In this document: piece after piece, positions 1-8,867 of the stretch | Position numbering within the stretch: position 1 is the stretch's first letter | How the letters are laid out: every line of letters begins with the position of its first letter | Assembly (NCBI RefSeq): GCF_016107525.1 | Contig: NZ_JABASR010000004.1 | Span: 1-64,000 of the forward strand | Origin: Psychrobacter aquimaris | Lineage (GTDB): Bacteria; Pseudomonadota; Gammaproteobacteria; Pseudomonadales; Moraxellaceae | Direction of reading: 5' to 3' | DNA: 64,000 nucleotides | Translations under genes and position numbers: made by a program | The notes under the pieces: model-generated | Told to the model about the DNA's origin: nothing | The model's input: the letters and a program-made list of their open reading frames with translations, nothing else | Databases searched by the model: none

Positions 1-1005
1 TTCATTGTCGTATTCTCTCAGAATGTTGAGTCTCCGACAATCCCGGGGCGGTTCAAAAAAGCCAAAATACCTGTCTCAAAAAACACACTCTTTGAGCTGG
101 GATCTATCAGTAAGACGTTTGCAGCTACCTTAGCCAGCTACTCTGTATTGAATGGCTCGCTCGCATTAGAAGATACAGCTGATAAATATATTCCCTACCT
201 AAAAAACAGTACCATTGGCAATACCAAACTTATCAATCTTGCGACCTATTCGGCGGGTGGTCTACCGCTCCAAGTACCTGATGACGTCACAAACAATAAG
301 GAGCTGCTGCGCTATTATAAATCTTGGCAGCCCCTCTTCCCTGTCAACTCAAAGCGTCTATATTCTAATGCCAGTATAGGATTGTTTGGTTATATATCGG
401 CATTGAGCATGGATGCTGATTACACACAGCTGATGGAACGTAAAGTACTGCCGTTACTCGACATGCCAAATACCTTTATCAATGTACCTAATGACAAAAT
501 GGCCGATTATGCGTTTGGCTACAATGCTGCGGGTGAGGCCATCAGAGTCAATCCAGGTATATTAGACGCCGAAGCCTATGGTATTAAATCCACCATTTCA
601 GATGTGACGCATTTCATGGCTTCAAATATGGGTCTTGTGCCATTGGATACAGATATCCAGCAAGCGTTAGACAACAATAGAAAGGGCTACTATCAGGCGA
701 GCACTTTTACACAAGGATTAGGATGGGAGATGTACCCTTACCCCACCACGCTTACCGCTTTGCTCGAAGGCAATTCTATGGAGGTGGTTCTAAAGCCTCA
801 AACCATTACAACAGACAAGCATCCAACAGCAGTTTTAAACAACGTATGGGTCAATAAGACAGGTGCTACCAATGGGTTTGGCGGTTATATCGCTTATATT
901 CCTGCCCAAAAATCAGGTGTCGTTATTCTGGCAAATAAAAACTATCCAAATGCAGATAGAGTCAAGGCAGCGTATGAGATTTTAGAAAGTGCGATGACCC
1001 ATTAA
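1..1005 (+). CDS. ampC: Class C beta-lactamase (AmpC type), 5' end outside window
   Basis: The reading frame is open from base 1, so the start lies upstream. The protein hydrolyses the beta-lactam ring in the periplasm through an acyl-serine intermediate. All three class C motifs are present: S-I-S-K with the nucleophile Ser at 103-105 and Lys at 112-114, Y-S-N at 361-369, and K-T-G at 856-864. Spacing and C-terminal length fit the family, so the visible part looks intact and active. What is missing is the signal peptide and roughly the first 30 mature residues. A hairpin with a T-rich tail follows the stop. Whether an ampR regulator lies upstream cannot be seen. A DD-peptidase or esterase of the same fold is possible but less likely given the GSISK/YSN/KTG set. 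Confidence 0.9.
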   Translation, partial: FIVVFSQNVESPTIPGRFKKAKIPVSKNTLFELGSISKTFAATLASYSVLNGSLALEDTADKYIPYLKNSTIGNTKLINLATYSAGGLPLQVPDDVTNNKELLRYYKSWQPLFPVNSKRLYSNASIGLFGYISALSMDADYTQLMERKVLPLLDMPNTFINVPNDKMADYAFGYNAAGEAIRVNPGILDAEAYGIKSTISDVTHFMASNMGLVPLDTDIQQALDNNRKGYYQASTFTQGLGWEMYPYPTTLTALLEGNSMEVVLKPQTITTDKHPTAVLNNVWVNKTGATNGFGGYIAYIPAQKSGVVILANKNYPNADRVKAAYEILESAMTH

Positions 1006-1058
1006 TGAAATATGAATCACGCGCAACGTTATGCACAGTAGCTTTTATGAATGATAAT

Positions 1059-1088
1059 GAACCCACTAGATGCTGGGTTCTTTGTGTT
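1059..1088 (+). terminator. Probable intrinsic terminator of ampC
   Basis: A 7-bp perfect stem (GAACCCA / TGGGTTC, arms 1059-1065 and 1074-1080) is followed directly by TTTGTGTTT. It lies 54 bases after the ampC stop and just before the convergent lipoprotein stop. Confidence 0.6.
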
Positions 1089-1094
1089 TAACCT

Positions 1095-1961
1095 TTAAGA
1101 GCACCCTTCAACCAGATAGATCGCTTCTGGTATACCAATATCAATGCTTTTCACCACACCTGTTAAAAGGATTTTATTGTCTGTTGTCCACTCAGTTGCT
1201 TGAATCCTATAGTCATTCAGCTTTTGACCACCCTTGATATGGTATTCAATTTGTATGGGTAATTTGTCTTGTTTATCATTAAGCTCAATATTTTCGTCTT
1301 TTAACCACTCTCCTTGTGCATTTTCTTTGATAATTTTGAAATTAACGTTAGCAATCAGGCTGTAGTAGTCACCAGCGACCGCATATTTATCGACCTCATA
1401 AGTAAGCTCGTCATGATGTGCTTTCATAACATCTGCGACTGCATCGCCAACCTTAATGTCTTTATAGAAAGGTATGTTTGGATCCCGAATAGTGATCAGG
1501 GCAACCTTGTTATCTATAATTTGATACAGCACAGAGGCACGTTTACCATATTCTTGATCCATATAGCTCAGTGCTGGGTTATTGACGTAGTAGCATTGTT
1601 TGTTATCACTCTCTGCTCTAGTCATTCCTAAGTCATTTAGCAGCTCAGGCGTAACAACTTGTCCAAAGCTTAACTTCTGATAGCCTAATGGGCTGACCAT
1701 TTTTTCATCGGCTATATTTTCTACTGTGATAGCCTGAATTTTATCCGTAGTGATAGAGTCTGTAGGCACTGGATTTATAGACGTCTCATCATTCCTGTCC
1801 ATACCTTTATCGGTATCAGCCGTTTGGGCAGTGGCATTATTGTTTGAAGATAGAGACTGTGAGCCACATCCTGTCATCAGTTGCATAGTAACGATCGATA
1901 AAGTAGCAAGCAGCGCTGTTTTAATTGTTGGTATGAGTAACTTTTGAGTAAAAAATGACAT
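1095..1961 (-). CDS. Putative lipoprotein of unknown function
   Basis: I do not recognise this 288-residue protein. It begins with a charged N-terminus, a hydrophobic stretch (about residues 12-30) and a lipobox LMTGC with Cys32, so it is probably a lipoprotein. Residues 33-75 are rich in Ser, Asn, Thr and Asp and look like a flexible linker. The rest is a soluble, mixed alpha/beta-looking domain with a Cys near residue 120 and another close to the C-terminus. The ATG is supported by AGGAG eight bases upstream. It converges on ampC; nothing ties the two functionally. Its promoter must lie in the 2.0-kb gap, close to the decayed repeat. Confidence 0.75.
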   Translation of the reverse strand: MSFFTQKLLIPTIKTALLATLSIVTMQLMTGCGSQSLSSNNNATAQTADTDKGMDRNDETSINPVPTDSITTDKIQAITVENIADEKMVSPLGYQKLSFGQVVTPELLNDLGMTRAESDNKQCYYVNNPALSYMDQEYGKRASVLYQIIDNKVALITIRDPNIPFYKDIKVGDAVADVMKAHHDELTYEVDKYAVAGDYYSLIANVNFKIIKENAQGEWLKDENIELNDKQDKLPIQIEYHIKGGQKLNDYRIQATEWTTDNKILLTGVVKSIDIGIPEAIYLVEGCS

Positions 1962-2033
1962 GACTGAACTCCTGAATCTGGATTATTTATATTAATACCT
2001 GTTCTATCAGACAGTCAGTTTCTATATTGTTAT

Positions 2034-2135
2034 AAAGGAGAAATAGCGCTAATGACATCGAAATATTAACCAACAGTTTGGAAGAATTTAGCTATCTTTA
2101 TCCCATATAGACGAATATCGATTGACCTATAATGT
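2034..2135 (+). repeat. Decayed internal fragment of the TA-flanked inverted-repeat element
   Basis: In the gap 1962-2364, which has no gene, this stretch aligns by eye with the inner and right part of the full element at 41094-41267. Shared blocks are TAGCGC, ATCGA-ATATTAA, GTTTGG-A-AATTTAGC-AT, CCCAT-TAGA and ATCGATTGA in the same order. About 11 bases are missing in the middle, and neither terminal GGGCGTGTCCTCA is recognisable, so it looks like an old, immobile relic. The rest of the gap shows no further structure I can name. Confidence 0.6.
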
Positions 2136-2364
2136 AAATATTGGCGGCAAGGTGGGTGCCACTATGAGCTGAGCATCAGGTATTGGAGCTGATGCTATGA
2201 TTGGTAGGTCCGACCCTATACTCGTAAAAAACCCAAGATAAAAAATAAAGAGTGCAAAATAGAGTCTGACATAAAGCATTACTTCAAAGCTCTGAGTATA
2301 TCCAGTATCATATCGACACTAAAAACTCTCTACGTTGCTTTTTGCTAAACAAAAGGAAGATACA

Positions 2365-2715
2365 GTGCCGCAGGCTCAAACTACTATCACAGAAACACCT
2401 AACCTCACAAAAGAACAAAACACTGTATTGAAAACTCTTACGGTCATGGGTTACTTAGAAGGTACTTCCTTCTTATTATTACTTTGCATCGCCATGCCGC
2501 TAAAATACATGATGGGTATTCCAGAAGCGGTCGCCTATATAGGGATGGCACACGGCGGCTTGTTCATCGCATATATTTTAATGCTGTTGGCAGCCACCAC
2601 CAAAATCAAAATGCCGCTTTGGGCAATGCCAGCAGGGGTACTCGGATCCTTTTTGCCCCTTGGTCCGTTTATATTCGATCATGTACTAAAAAAAAGCTTG
2701 AATAAAAAAGATTGA
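2365..2715 (+). CDS. DUF3817 family integral membrane protein
   Basis: A 116-residue inner membrane protein with about three hydrophobic segments (roughly residues 30-47, 56-78 and 84-105 of this start). The pattern TLTVMGYLEGTSFLLLL, then IGMAHGGLFIAYI and a C-terminal P-L-G-P-F-I-F-D stretch, is typical of the DUF3817 (YdzA-like) family, whose function is unknown. I chose the GTG at 2365 because AAGGAAG lies 6-7 bases before it; an upstream in-frame TTG at 2335 has no ribosome site. It is a single-gene unit between two gaps and ends near a bidirectional hairpin. Family assignment is from memory of the pattern. Confidence 0.8.
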   Translation: MPQAQTTITETPNLTKEQNTVLKTLTVMGYLEGTSFLLLLCIAMPLKYMMGIPEAVAYIGMAHGGLFIAYILMLLAATTKIKMPLWAMPAGVLGSFLPLGPFIFDHVLKKSLNKKD

Positions 2716-2807
2716 AACTCCTTCAAAATACAGCCAAACAACTCACCAAATATGACGAACGTCGGTGATTTTAAGGTATAGATCTGTTTACGCGCTTGAC
2801 GGTATGT

Positions 2808-2849
2808 ATTAATGACTGATTATGGTTATTTATCAGTCATTAATTTTCC
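2808..2849. terminator. Bidirectional terminator between convergent genes
   Basis: A perfect 13-bp stem (ATTAATGACTGAT, arms 2808-2820 and 2832-2844) with an 11-base loop, followed on the plus strand by TTTCCC. It lies between the DUF3817 gene (+) and the end of the fhuB-like gene (-). Confidence 0.55.
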
Positions 2850-2857
2850 CATAAAAA

Positions 2858-5026
2858 CTATCCACTCACAGCAACTGGCACTTTACGAATCAGCCATAAA
2901 AAATACGCGCCGCCAATGATAGCCGCAATTGTGCCTGCAGGCAGCTCATAAGGGAAAATAACATAACGTCCAATCCAATCTGCTATGACCATCACCCCTG
3001 CGCCTAACAAAGCAGCTAATGGCAGTTGGCGCTCAAGCCTTACCGCACCAAGTGAGGTCGCCAAATGCGGCACCATCAAGCCAATAAAACTCAATGGCCC
3101 TACGGCAAGCGTACTGGCAGTACTTAGTGCCGCCACCAGTGCCAATAGCGCAATCGTGACTGGCGTCACAGCCACCCCCAGATTACGAGCGACCCCTGTA
3201 CCCAAACCAAGCACTTTTAAGGGTTTGATAAGCAGCAAGCTGAGAGCAAATAAAATGAGGGCAATGCCGATAAGATACCAAACCGTGCTAGGCTGAGCGC
3301 TATAAGTGGTTCCAGATAACCAGCTAAGCATCGCCTCTAAACGAGGGTCGCCAGACAGCTTGACCATATGCATCACCCCATCCATCATCGCGGCAATACC
3401 GATACCGACCAGCAACAGATAGCCAGAACTTACTCTGCGTGCTAGCCAAATAACCAGCAATAATACAGCCATCGCTCCTGATAATCCTGAGATCAACAAC
3501 GTGCCTGAGCCAGCAGATAGTCCCAAGCTTGGTAGCAGTAAAAACCCTAAGATAACCCCAAGCGCCGCGCCCGAGCTCACACCCAGTACCTCTGGACTTG
3601 CCATCGGATTGCGGGTGAGCGTTTGCAATAGCACACCAGCGATAGCCAACATCAGACCCGTTGCAGCAGCGCTTAGGCTGCGAGGGAGCCGATACTGCTG
3701 AGTAATTGCCCAATCAGTACTTAGTCCCCAACCATTGACGTCTTGGACGAAAAGACAGGCCAGTATGATTATCAATACCACGCCAAGACCCCAGCGCCAC
3801 CATGCCACAGGTTCATGTTTACCCGTCAGCATGGGGGTCACGGTTTCTATGCGCTCACGGCGCTGACGCAAAATCAGCCAAATAATCAGTGGTGCGCCGA
3901 GAATACCCGTCATCGCCCCTGCTGGGATTTGCATATTTAGTATGGGTTCAAGTAATAGAGCGACATTGCTAGTCAACCATAAAAGCAGTGCCCCTAAGAC
4001 AAAGGCTGCAAGCAGACGCTTGCTAATAGAAGCGACACCCAGTGCATTGACCAGACTGGCAGCGCCAAGACCGATAAAACCAATCAGACCGACTTCGCTA
4101 ACCACCAAAGCAGTAACAACCGCCACAATAAGCACCACCAAGGCACGTATACCATTAATCGGCACGCCCAAGCGCTTGGCTTGTGAGTCATCCAGACTCA
4201 TCAAGGTTAATGGTTTTAACAATGGTAGACAGACAACCGCCATCACGACCGCAGTTATTGACAGCATCATACTGGTGTGCCAGCTGTTTTGTGCCAAAAA
4301 GCCCGCTGCCCACGACAGCATGCCATTGCTACGCTCAGCGAAAAATAATACCAAGACATTGGCAACGGCAGCGAGCAAAATATTGACCACTAAGCCTGCC
4401 AATATCAAAATCAAAGGGTTAAATCGGCTGGGCGCTGACAGAGCAAATACCAGCCCCATACTGATAATCGCGCCAATAAAGGCCACATAAATACCGCCAT
4501 AAATCGCCAAACTTGGCAAAAACAAGGTCACAATGAGCATAGCTAATTGCGCACCAACGCCGACGCCCAATGTGGTGTCTGACGCTAATGGGTTTTTGAC
4601 CAGCTGCTGTAGCAAAATACTGACAACCCCAAGCAGCCCCCCTGCCAATAGCGCCACTATACTGGTCGCCACTATATGCAGCTGCTTTGCAAGACTGCTA
4701 ATATCCAATTGCGAGCTTGGAATAAACAAGTCACTGATTGGGCGTGTCCACTCCTGAGCGATTAATGCCCACGTGCTCCATACTGACAACACCACAAGGA
4801 TAATCATTACTGCCCAGATGCGCCATGTATCCGCAAATACCGCAGGTTGTTGCCGAGGTGGGTTTGGTGCTGGATTGGGAGGTTTTTGCGCGAGCTTTGA
4901 GTGTGGCTCTGATGATGTTTTTAATGTGGGCGACTGAGAAGCTGCGAGTGAAGTCATAGGTTTAACATAATCAGTAGTATTATTGGCATGAGGGTGACGA
5001 GTCTGTGCGGCAGTGTTGGTAGTCAT
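2858..5026 (-). CDS. fhuB: Iron(III)-hydroxamate-type ABC permease, fused double domain (FhuB-like)
   Basis: A 722-residue inner membrane permease made of two BtuC/FecCD-type halves in tandem, as in FhuB, so one polypeptide supplies the whole channel. Each half has the conserved LLGVVSILLQQLVKNPLASD-type / LLQTLTRNPMASPEVLG segment and the cytoplasmic GLIGFIGL / GPLSFIGLMVPH coupling region. It is longer than E. coli FhuB (about 660) because of a Pro-, Ser- and Thr-rich cytoplasmic N-terminus of about 67 residues before the first membrane segment. Its ATG overlaps the TGA of the binding-protein gene (ATGA), indicating translational coupling. Order ATPase, binding protein, permease equals fhuC-D-B. 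Substrate (ferric hydroxamate) is inferred from architecture; no outer membrane receptor gene is next to it. Confidence 0.88.
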   Translation of the reverse strand: MTTNTAAQTRHPHANNTTDYVKPMTSLAASQSPTLKTSSEPHSKLAQKPPNPAPNPPRQQPAVFADTWRIWAVMIILVVLSVWSTWALIAQEWTRPISDLFIPSSQLDISSLAKQLHIVATSIVALLAGGLLGVVSILLQQLVKNPLASDTTLGVGVGAQLAMLIVTLFLPSLAIYGGIYVAFIGAIISMGLVFALSAPSRFNPLILILAGLVVNILLAAVANVLVLFFAERSNGMLSWAAGFLAQNSWHTSMMLSITAVVMAVVCLPLLKPLTLMSLDDSQAKRLGVPINGIRALVVLIVAVVTALVVSEVGLIGFIGLGAASLVNALGVASISKRLLAAFVLGALLLWLTSNVALLLEPILNMQIPAGAMTGILGAPLIIWLILRQRRERIETVTPMLTGKHEPVAWWRWGLGVVLIIILACLFVQDVNGWGLSTDWAITQQYRLPRSLSAAATGLMLAIAGVLLQTLTRNPMASPEVLGVSSGAALGVILGFLLLPSLGLSAGSGTLLISGLSGAMAVLLLVIWLARRVSSGYLLLVGIGIAAMMDGVMHMVKLSGDPRLEAMLSWLSGTTYSAQPSTVWYLIGIALILFALSLLLIKPLKVLGLGTGVARNLGVAVTPVTIALLALVAALSTASTLAVGPLSFIGLMVPHLATSLGAVRLERQLPLAALLGAGVMVIADWIGRYVIFPYELPAGTIAAIIGGAYFLWLIRKVPVAVSG

Positions 5027-6030
5027 GATGCGGCCCCACCTTTTAATGTCACTGTTGATAAATTATTTGCCAAGCCGACCAGTGAAGACATACCGCCATA
5101 AATCCATATGGGTGGCAGCTCGCCCACACAGCGCTCATCGCCATAGCCTAGACGCTGCCAAACCAAACTGTCTTTAATCTCAGCTCGGGTTATCGGGCTT
5201 AAAGGGTCGATGATTAATAGGCAGGTCTCATTATCCAATTGAGCCAAATCGCCCATTCGAATGGGGACAAACCCCCATTGATTGCCTTTACCTAATACAT
5301 CAAGCTCTTTGCCCATCTGACTTAGCACGGGTTGAAACAAACTATTTTTGACATACATACGCATGTTATTGGCATCAGCAAACTGCACAACGGCAAATTT
5401 CTTCACTTTTGGGTAGCGCTGTTGGAGGCGCTCACTTGCCAGTTTGATATCCTTCTGACTTTTTGCAATATAATTTTCAGCCAAGGCTGGTTCATCAATC
5501 AGTTTGCCCAGTTTGCGAGTTGGCTCAGTATAATCTGACCAAGTTGCGGTATCACCTTTGGCGGCGAACATGACTGACTCAGAGGGTACATCTCCATAGA
5601 GATTGCGTGCATGCTCATAAAAAAAGTTATCGACGACCAAATCGACAGGCAGTTGTGCAACCAGTTCCGCATTAGGCTGATAGCGAATGCCCAAATCAAT
5701 CGTTGATGTTGGCAGTTTAGGCGTGCCTACCCATCTGTCCCAAACCCTGATATCGCCTGTCGCAATCGGTGGGTAGCCCATCGCTGTCAACGTTGCCGCA
5801 TTGCCCCAATCAGGTGAGACAATATTGATGTTAGCGTTATCTGCATTGCCCACTTGAGCATCTTTTTGCACCGCTACTGGTTGGTGACAGGCGGTCAGCA
5901 CGGTGGTCAGTGTTAAGCTTGCTATAAGCGGCAACCACTTATATTTACTGATAGTGGGAGTTATGAAAGGTTTTATAAAAGATTTTATGGCTGTTTGAGA
6001 GAATTGATATTTATAAAGAGCAGGAAACAT
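5023..6030 (-). CDS. fhuD: Siderophore ABC transporter substrate-binding lipoprotein (FhuD-like)
   Basis: A 335-residue periplasmic binding protein of the FhuD/BtuF (cluster A-II) type that would deliver a ferric siderophore to the permease. The unusually long N-terminus (about 30 residues) precedes a hydrophobic segment and a lipobox LTAC with Cys48, so it is probably lipid-anchored, unlike soluble E. coli FhuD. Motifs that fit the family include the segment around VVDNFFYEH and the C-terminal GGMSSLVGLANNLS helix. No other in-frame Met lies before the signal region, so the start at 6030 is kept although the ribosome site is weak. It lies 64 bases after the ATPase gene and overlaps the permease start by four bases. 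Substrate is inferred. Confidence 0.83.
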   Translation of the reverse strand: MFPALYKYQFSQTAIKSFIKPFITPTISKYKWLPLIASLTLTTVLTACHQPVAVQKDAQVGNADNANINIVSPDWGNAATLTAMGYPPIATGDIRVWDRWVGTPKLPTSTIDLGIRYQPNAELVAQLPVDLVVDNFFYEHARNLYGDVPSESVMFAAKGDTATWSDYTEPTRKLGKLIDEPALAENYIAKSQKDIKLASERLQQRYPKVKKFAVVQFADANNMRMYVKNSLFQPVLSQMGKELDVLGKGNQWGFVPIRMGDLAQLDNETCLLIIDPLSPITRAEIKDSLVWQRLGYGDERCVGELPPIWIYGGMSSLVGLANNLSTVTLKGGAAS

Positions 6031-6082
6031 AGCGGCCTATCTTTTAAGCGAATAAGAGAAAATGGAAAATAAAAAAAGATAT

Positions 6083-6097
6083 TGAGGACACGCCCTA
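6083..6097. repeat. Solitary end of the TA-flanked inverted-repeat element
   Basis: TGAGGACACGCCC followed by TA is identical to the right end of the full copies at 18518-18690 and 41094-41267. No matching left end is visible within 100 bases. The final bases CTA form, on the minus strand, the TAG stop codon of the overlapping FhuC-like gene. Confidence 0.65.
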
Positions 6098-6871
6098 AGC
6101 AACAGCAACTGGTTGCCCCGTTATAGGGTGACTAAGCAACTGCATATCGACGTTAAAAATCTTGTGTAATATTGTCGGTTGCATGGTGCTACTAATATCA
6201 CCATCATGGCAAATACGGCCGTTTTTTAGGGCGATGACTCGATCGGCATACTGCGCTGCCAAATTAATATCGTGGATAATAATGACCACACTCAACCCCT
6301 GCTCATCCACCAAACGACGGATAAGTTGGATAACTTCCAGCTGATAGTGCATATCAAGAGCGGCTAATGGCTCATCAAGTAATAAATATCTGGTGTCTTG
6401 TGCCAGACACATAGCAAGCCAAACGCGAGCACGCTCACCACCTGAAAGCGTGGCCGTAGTGCGGTCAGCGAACGCCTCTGTTTGGGTGATACGCATGGCT
6501 TCTGCTACTTTATCTTTATCAATTTGGCTTGGTTTTTGCAGCCACTTTTGATGTGGATAGCGCCCTAGCATCACCAGCTCACGTACTGAAAACCCAGCGG
6601 CTTCTGGTAGTTGCTGTGGCAAATAGGCCATTCGTCGTGCCAGCTCTTTGCTACTGTAATCACTGATATAGCGCTCATCCAAGCTGATGCTACCGCCATT
6701 AGTCATCATCTCGCCTGCCAACGCTTTAATCAAAGTAGATTTTCCTGAACCATTATGTCCAACTAAAGCGACCAATTGGTTGCTACCAATCTCACAGCTT
6801 ACATTGTCTAATAAAGTATTGCCTTGTCGACTGATAGTCAATTGGTTTGCACGTAACATATTGGTACTCAT
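6095..6871 (-). CDS. fhuC: Siderophore ABC transporter ATPase (FhuC-like)
   Basis: A 258-residue cytoplasmic ABC ATPase that powers the FhuB-like permease. Walker A GHNGSGKST is at residues 38-46, the Q-loop at YLPQQLP (84-90), the signature LSGGE at 142-146, and Walker B RYLLLDEP at 161-168, followed by an H-loop in IIHDINLA. Length matches FhuC (265). I chose the ATG at 6871; a longer frame starting at a TTG at 6931 would begin at the edge of a Fur-like box and has no ribosome site. First gene of the fhuC-D-B unit. Its TAG stop is contributed by the end of a mobile-type repeat (6083-6097), so the C-terminus may have been reshaped by insertion. Confidence 0.88.
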   Translation of the reverse strand: MSTNMLRANQLTISRQGNTLLDNVSCEIGSNQLVALVGHNGSGKSTLIKALAGEMMTNGGSISLDERYISDYSSKELARRMAYLPQQLPEAAGFSVRELVMLGRYPHQKWLQKPSQIDKDKVAEAMRITQTEAFADRTTATLSGGERARVWLAMCLAQDTRYLLLDEPLAALDMHYQLEVIQLIRRLVDEQGLSVVIIIHDINLAAQYADRVIALKNGRICHDGDISSTMQPTILHKIFNVDMQLLSHPITGQPVAVA

Positions 6872-6933
6872 TATTAATTTAAATCGTTGTATGTATATTG
6901 GACAGCTAATAAAAACTGATTTTACTCGCAAAC

Positions 6934-6952
6934 GATAATAAAAACAATTATC
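6934..6952. promoter_or_regulatory. Fur-box-like operator between fhuC-like gene and small divergent gene
   Basis: GATAATAAAAACAATTATC matches the 19-base Fur consensus GATAATGATAATCATTATC at 15 of 19 positions and is itself near-palindromic at its ends. It lies 62 bases upstream of the ATPase start and 57 bases upstream of the gene at 7010, so it could repress both directions when iron is plentiful. Binding is inferred from the sequence alone. Confidence 0.65.
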
Positions 6953-7009
6953 ATTAACTTAAAACACCATTCTTTTTATTTCCATTTACTGTTACGCGTG
7001 AGGACATAT

Positions 7010-7264
7010 ATGCCCCATTCTCTTTCACCTGTTACACGTAACCCTCAAATTCAAGCGGACTTCTATACTCAGTTAATCATTTCAGAACTCGCACAAACCA
7101 TTGCCCATACCAACGTCAGACTAACGGCTATCTATGCCGAAGCCATCGCTTTACAAGTACCATTGACCGACACAAAAAAACGTCTGCTCAATCTCTTGAA
7201 CAAACGTTTTTCATCACATTACATTGTGCTAGATGCCTATCAAGTCGTTTTGAATGACAACTAG
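7010..7264 (+). CDS. Small protein of unknown function, divergent from siderophore importer
   Basis: I do not recognise this 84-residue, mostly helical, soluble-looking protein. It has no signal peptide, membrane segment or Cys, and ends with a basic stretch (TKKRLLNLLNKRF) and a short hydrophobic tail. I chose ATG 7010 because GAGGA lies seven bases before it; a GTG four codons upstream overlaps that site. It is transcribed away from the fhuC-like gene and shares the Fur-like box at 6934-6952, which suggests iron-dependent expression. A symmetrical hairpin follows. Function cannot be named; a role in iron homeostasis is only a hypothesis from position. Confidence 0.6.
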   Translation: MPHSLSPVTRNPQIQADFYTQLIISELAQTIAHTNVRLTAIYAEAIALQVPLTDTKKRLLNLLNKRFSSHYIVLDAYQVVLNDN

Positions 7265-7291
7265 GTCATGATTGCAGAGTGATAAATAAAA

Positions 7292-7340
7292 GCTAGGGCT
7301 TGTTGTGTTGTCTTAAAAGACACAAGCCCTAGCATTTTGA
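7292..7340. terminator. Hairpin after the small gene, with arms resembling the repeat ends
   Basis: GCTAGGGCTTG at 7292-7302 pairs with CAAGCCCTAGC at 7323-7333, and the inner part also pairs apart from a five-base bulge; ATTTTG follows. It can end transcription from both sides (the nhaC stop is at 7371). The arms begin TAGGGC-TGT like the mobile repeat ends, so it may be a domesticated relative; that is speculative. Confidence 0.5.
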
Positions 7341-7370
7341 TGCAAATTTTAGATACAAAAATTTTTCGGG

Positions 7371-8759
7371 TTACTGACTCTTAAGTCGACTGATGGTAAT
7401 TCCCGTAAAGCCAAATAATATCGTCAGCAATAGTGATAAATAACAGAAGAACGCATAAGGCAGATAATCAAGTACGGGCACGCCTAATGCTTGGCTGATA
7501 AACACGCCGCACACACTCCAAGGGACCAAAGGATTGATGACCGTACCCGCATCTTCAATGGTACGAGACAAATTCTTAGGATGTAAATTCAAACGCTCAA
7601 ACGTCGGACGAAAGGCTGTACCGGATAATAAGATACTCAAATACTGCTCGCCAATAAGCACGTTAATGCTCAGAGCAGACATGGCAGCGGCAAATATGGC
7701 GCGACCTGATGTGGTTAATGTGTCTTTGATCCCTGATAACAGAGCTGGCAAAATACCCAATGCTGTGAGCAAGCCACCAAGACTGAGTGCCAATATCACA
7801 ATCGCTTGAGTAAAGAACATACTCTGCACACCGCCACGCGATAGCATACCACCGACTTCACCCAGCTCTAACGATGCAGCGGGCGCATAGCCTGCAAATA
7901 GATAGCCGCCTAATTGCCCAAAGCTCGGCGAGCTATGCAAATAAGTAATAATCAATGCCGCCACAATGGTACAGATAATCGTATAGATGGCATTGACACG
8001 GAAAACAGCCAACCCAACCAGCACCACAAACGGCAATACCGCATAACCGTGTACCAAACCACTTTCAATTAACTGACCTTGCAATACGGTTACCTGACTC
8101 AAATCAGATCCTGCGGTCTGCCCAGAGAAAAACCAAAAAATAATGACCGTCAGTATCCACGCCGGTACAGTGGTGTACATCATATTGCGAATATGCTCAA
8201 ACAAATCAATACCTACCACCGATGACGCAATGGTGCAAGTGTCTGATAACGGCGACATTTTATCACCAAAGAACGCCCCTGAAACCACAGCACCAGCCGC
8301 GATCGCAACGTTGGCATCAAAGGCATTACTCATACCAATAAAAGCCACACCCAATGTCGCCGCGGTGGTCAAACTACTGCCCAAGGCAATACCAATAATA
8401 GAGGTCAACACAAAGGCTGAAATGTAATAATACTCTGGCGAAATCAACTGAAAACCAAAATACATCAGCGTTGGAATAGCACCAGACATCATCAAAGCGG
8501 CGACCATCAAACCAATAAAAAAGAATAGATAGATTGCACCGATACCACGCATGACACCCGATGCCATTTGCGCTTGCATATCATCAAAGGTCAAGCCTTT
8601 AAACAGACCAATGCCCAGCAAGACACAGATAGCGAGTATCAATGATAAATGCGGTACCCAGCCAAAACCTATCATGGTAACGCCCATGATAGCGATGACA
8701 ATGGCAGAAATCATAAATGCCAGTTGAGGAGAAATTTGGGTTAATATTTTTGGCGGCAT
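7371..8759 (-). CDS. nhaC: Na+/H+ antiporter, NhaC family
   Basis: A 462-residue inner membrane protein with about 11-12 hydrophobic segments. The segment GAFFGDKMSPLSDTCTIAS in the middle is characteristic of the NhaC family, as is the C-terminal GTVINPLVPWSVCGVFI stretch. It would exchange Na+ (in some members malate/lactate or other pairs) for protons. The ATG at 8759 has AAGGA six bases upstream; the GTG one codon earlier would be too close. It stands alone: a hairpin ends the unit before it and phhB starts its own reading frame 100 bases upstream in the same direction. Ion specificity is inferred from the family only. Confidence 0.87.
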   Translation of the reverse strand: MPPKILTQISPQLAFMISAIVIAIMGVTMIGFGWVPHLSLILAICVLLGIGLFKGLTFDDMQAQMASGVMRGIGAIYLFFFIGLMVAALMMSGAIPTLMYFGFQLISPEYYYISAFVLTSIIGIALGSSLTTAATLGVAFIGMSNAFDANVAIAAGAVVSGAFFGDKMSPLSDTCTIASSVVGIDLFEHIRNMMYTTVPAWILTVIIFWFFSGQTAGSDLSQVTVLQGQLIESGLVHGYAVLPFVVLVGLAVFRVNAIYTIICTIVAALIITYLHSSPSFGQLGGYLFAGYAPAASLELGEVGGMLSRGGVQSMFFTQAIVILALSLGGLLTALGILPALLSGIKDTLTTSGRAIFAAAMSALSINVLIGEQYLSILLSGTAFRPTFERLNLHPKNLSRTIEDAGTVINPLVPWSVCGVFISQALGVPVLDYLPYAFFCYLSLLLTILFGFTGITISRLKSQ

Positions 8760-8867
8760 CACACATCCTTAGGTTGCCAGTAGCGTCTGGCGTTAGATTG
8801 GATTTGAGTTTGACAATTTCAATAAATTGGCAAGTTTAGCAAGCTGATGGAGCAATTCATAACCCCA

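Noticed and set aside
3942-4490. Long open frame (182 codons) on the plus strand inside fhuB
   Set aside because: It is antisense to a clear permease gene, has no ribosome site, and its composition (many Ala, Thr, Ile) is the shadow of the real codons.
6095-6931. Longer FhuC-like frame starting at TTG 6931
   Set aside because: The start touches the Fur-like operator, has no ribosome site, and the extra 20 residues are not typical of the family. ATG 6871 fits.
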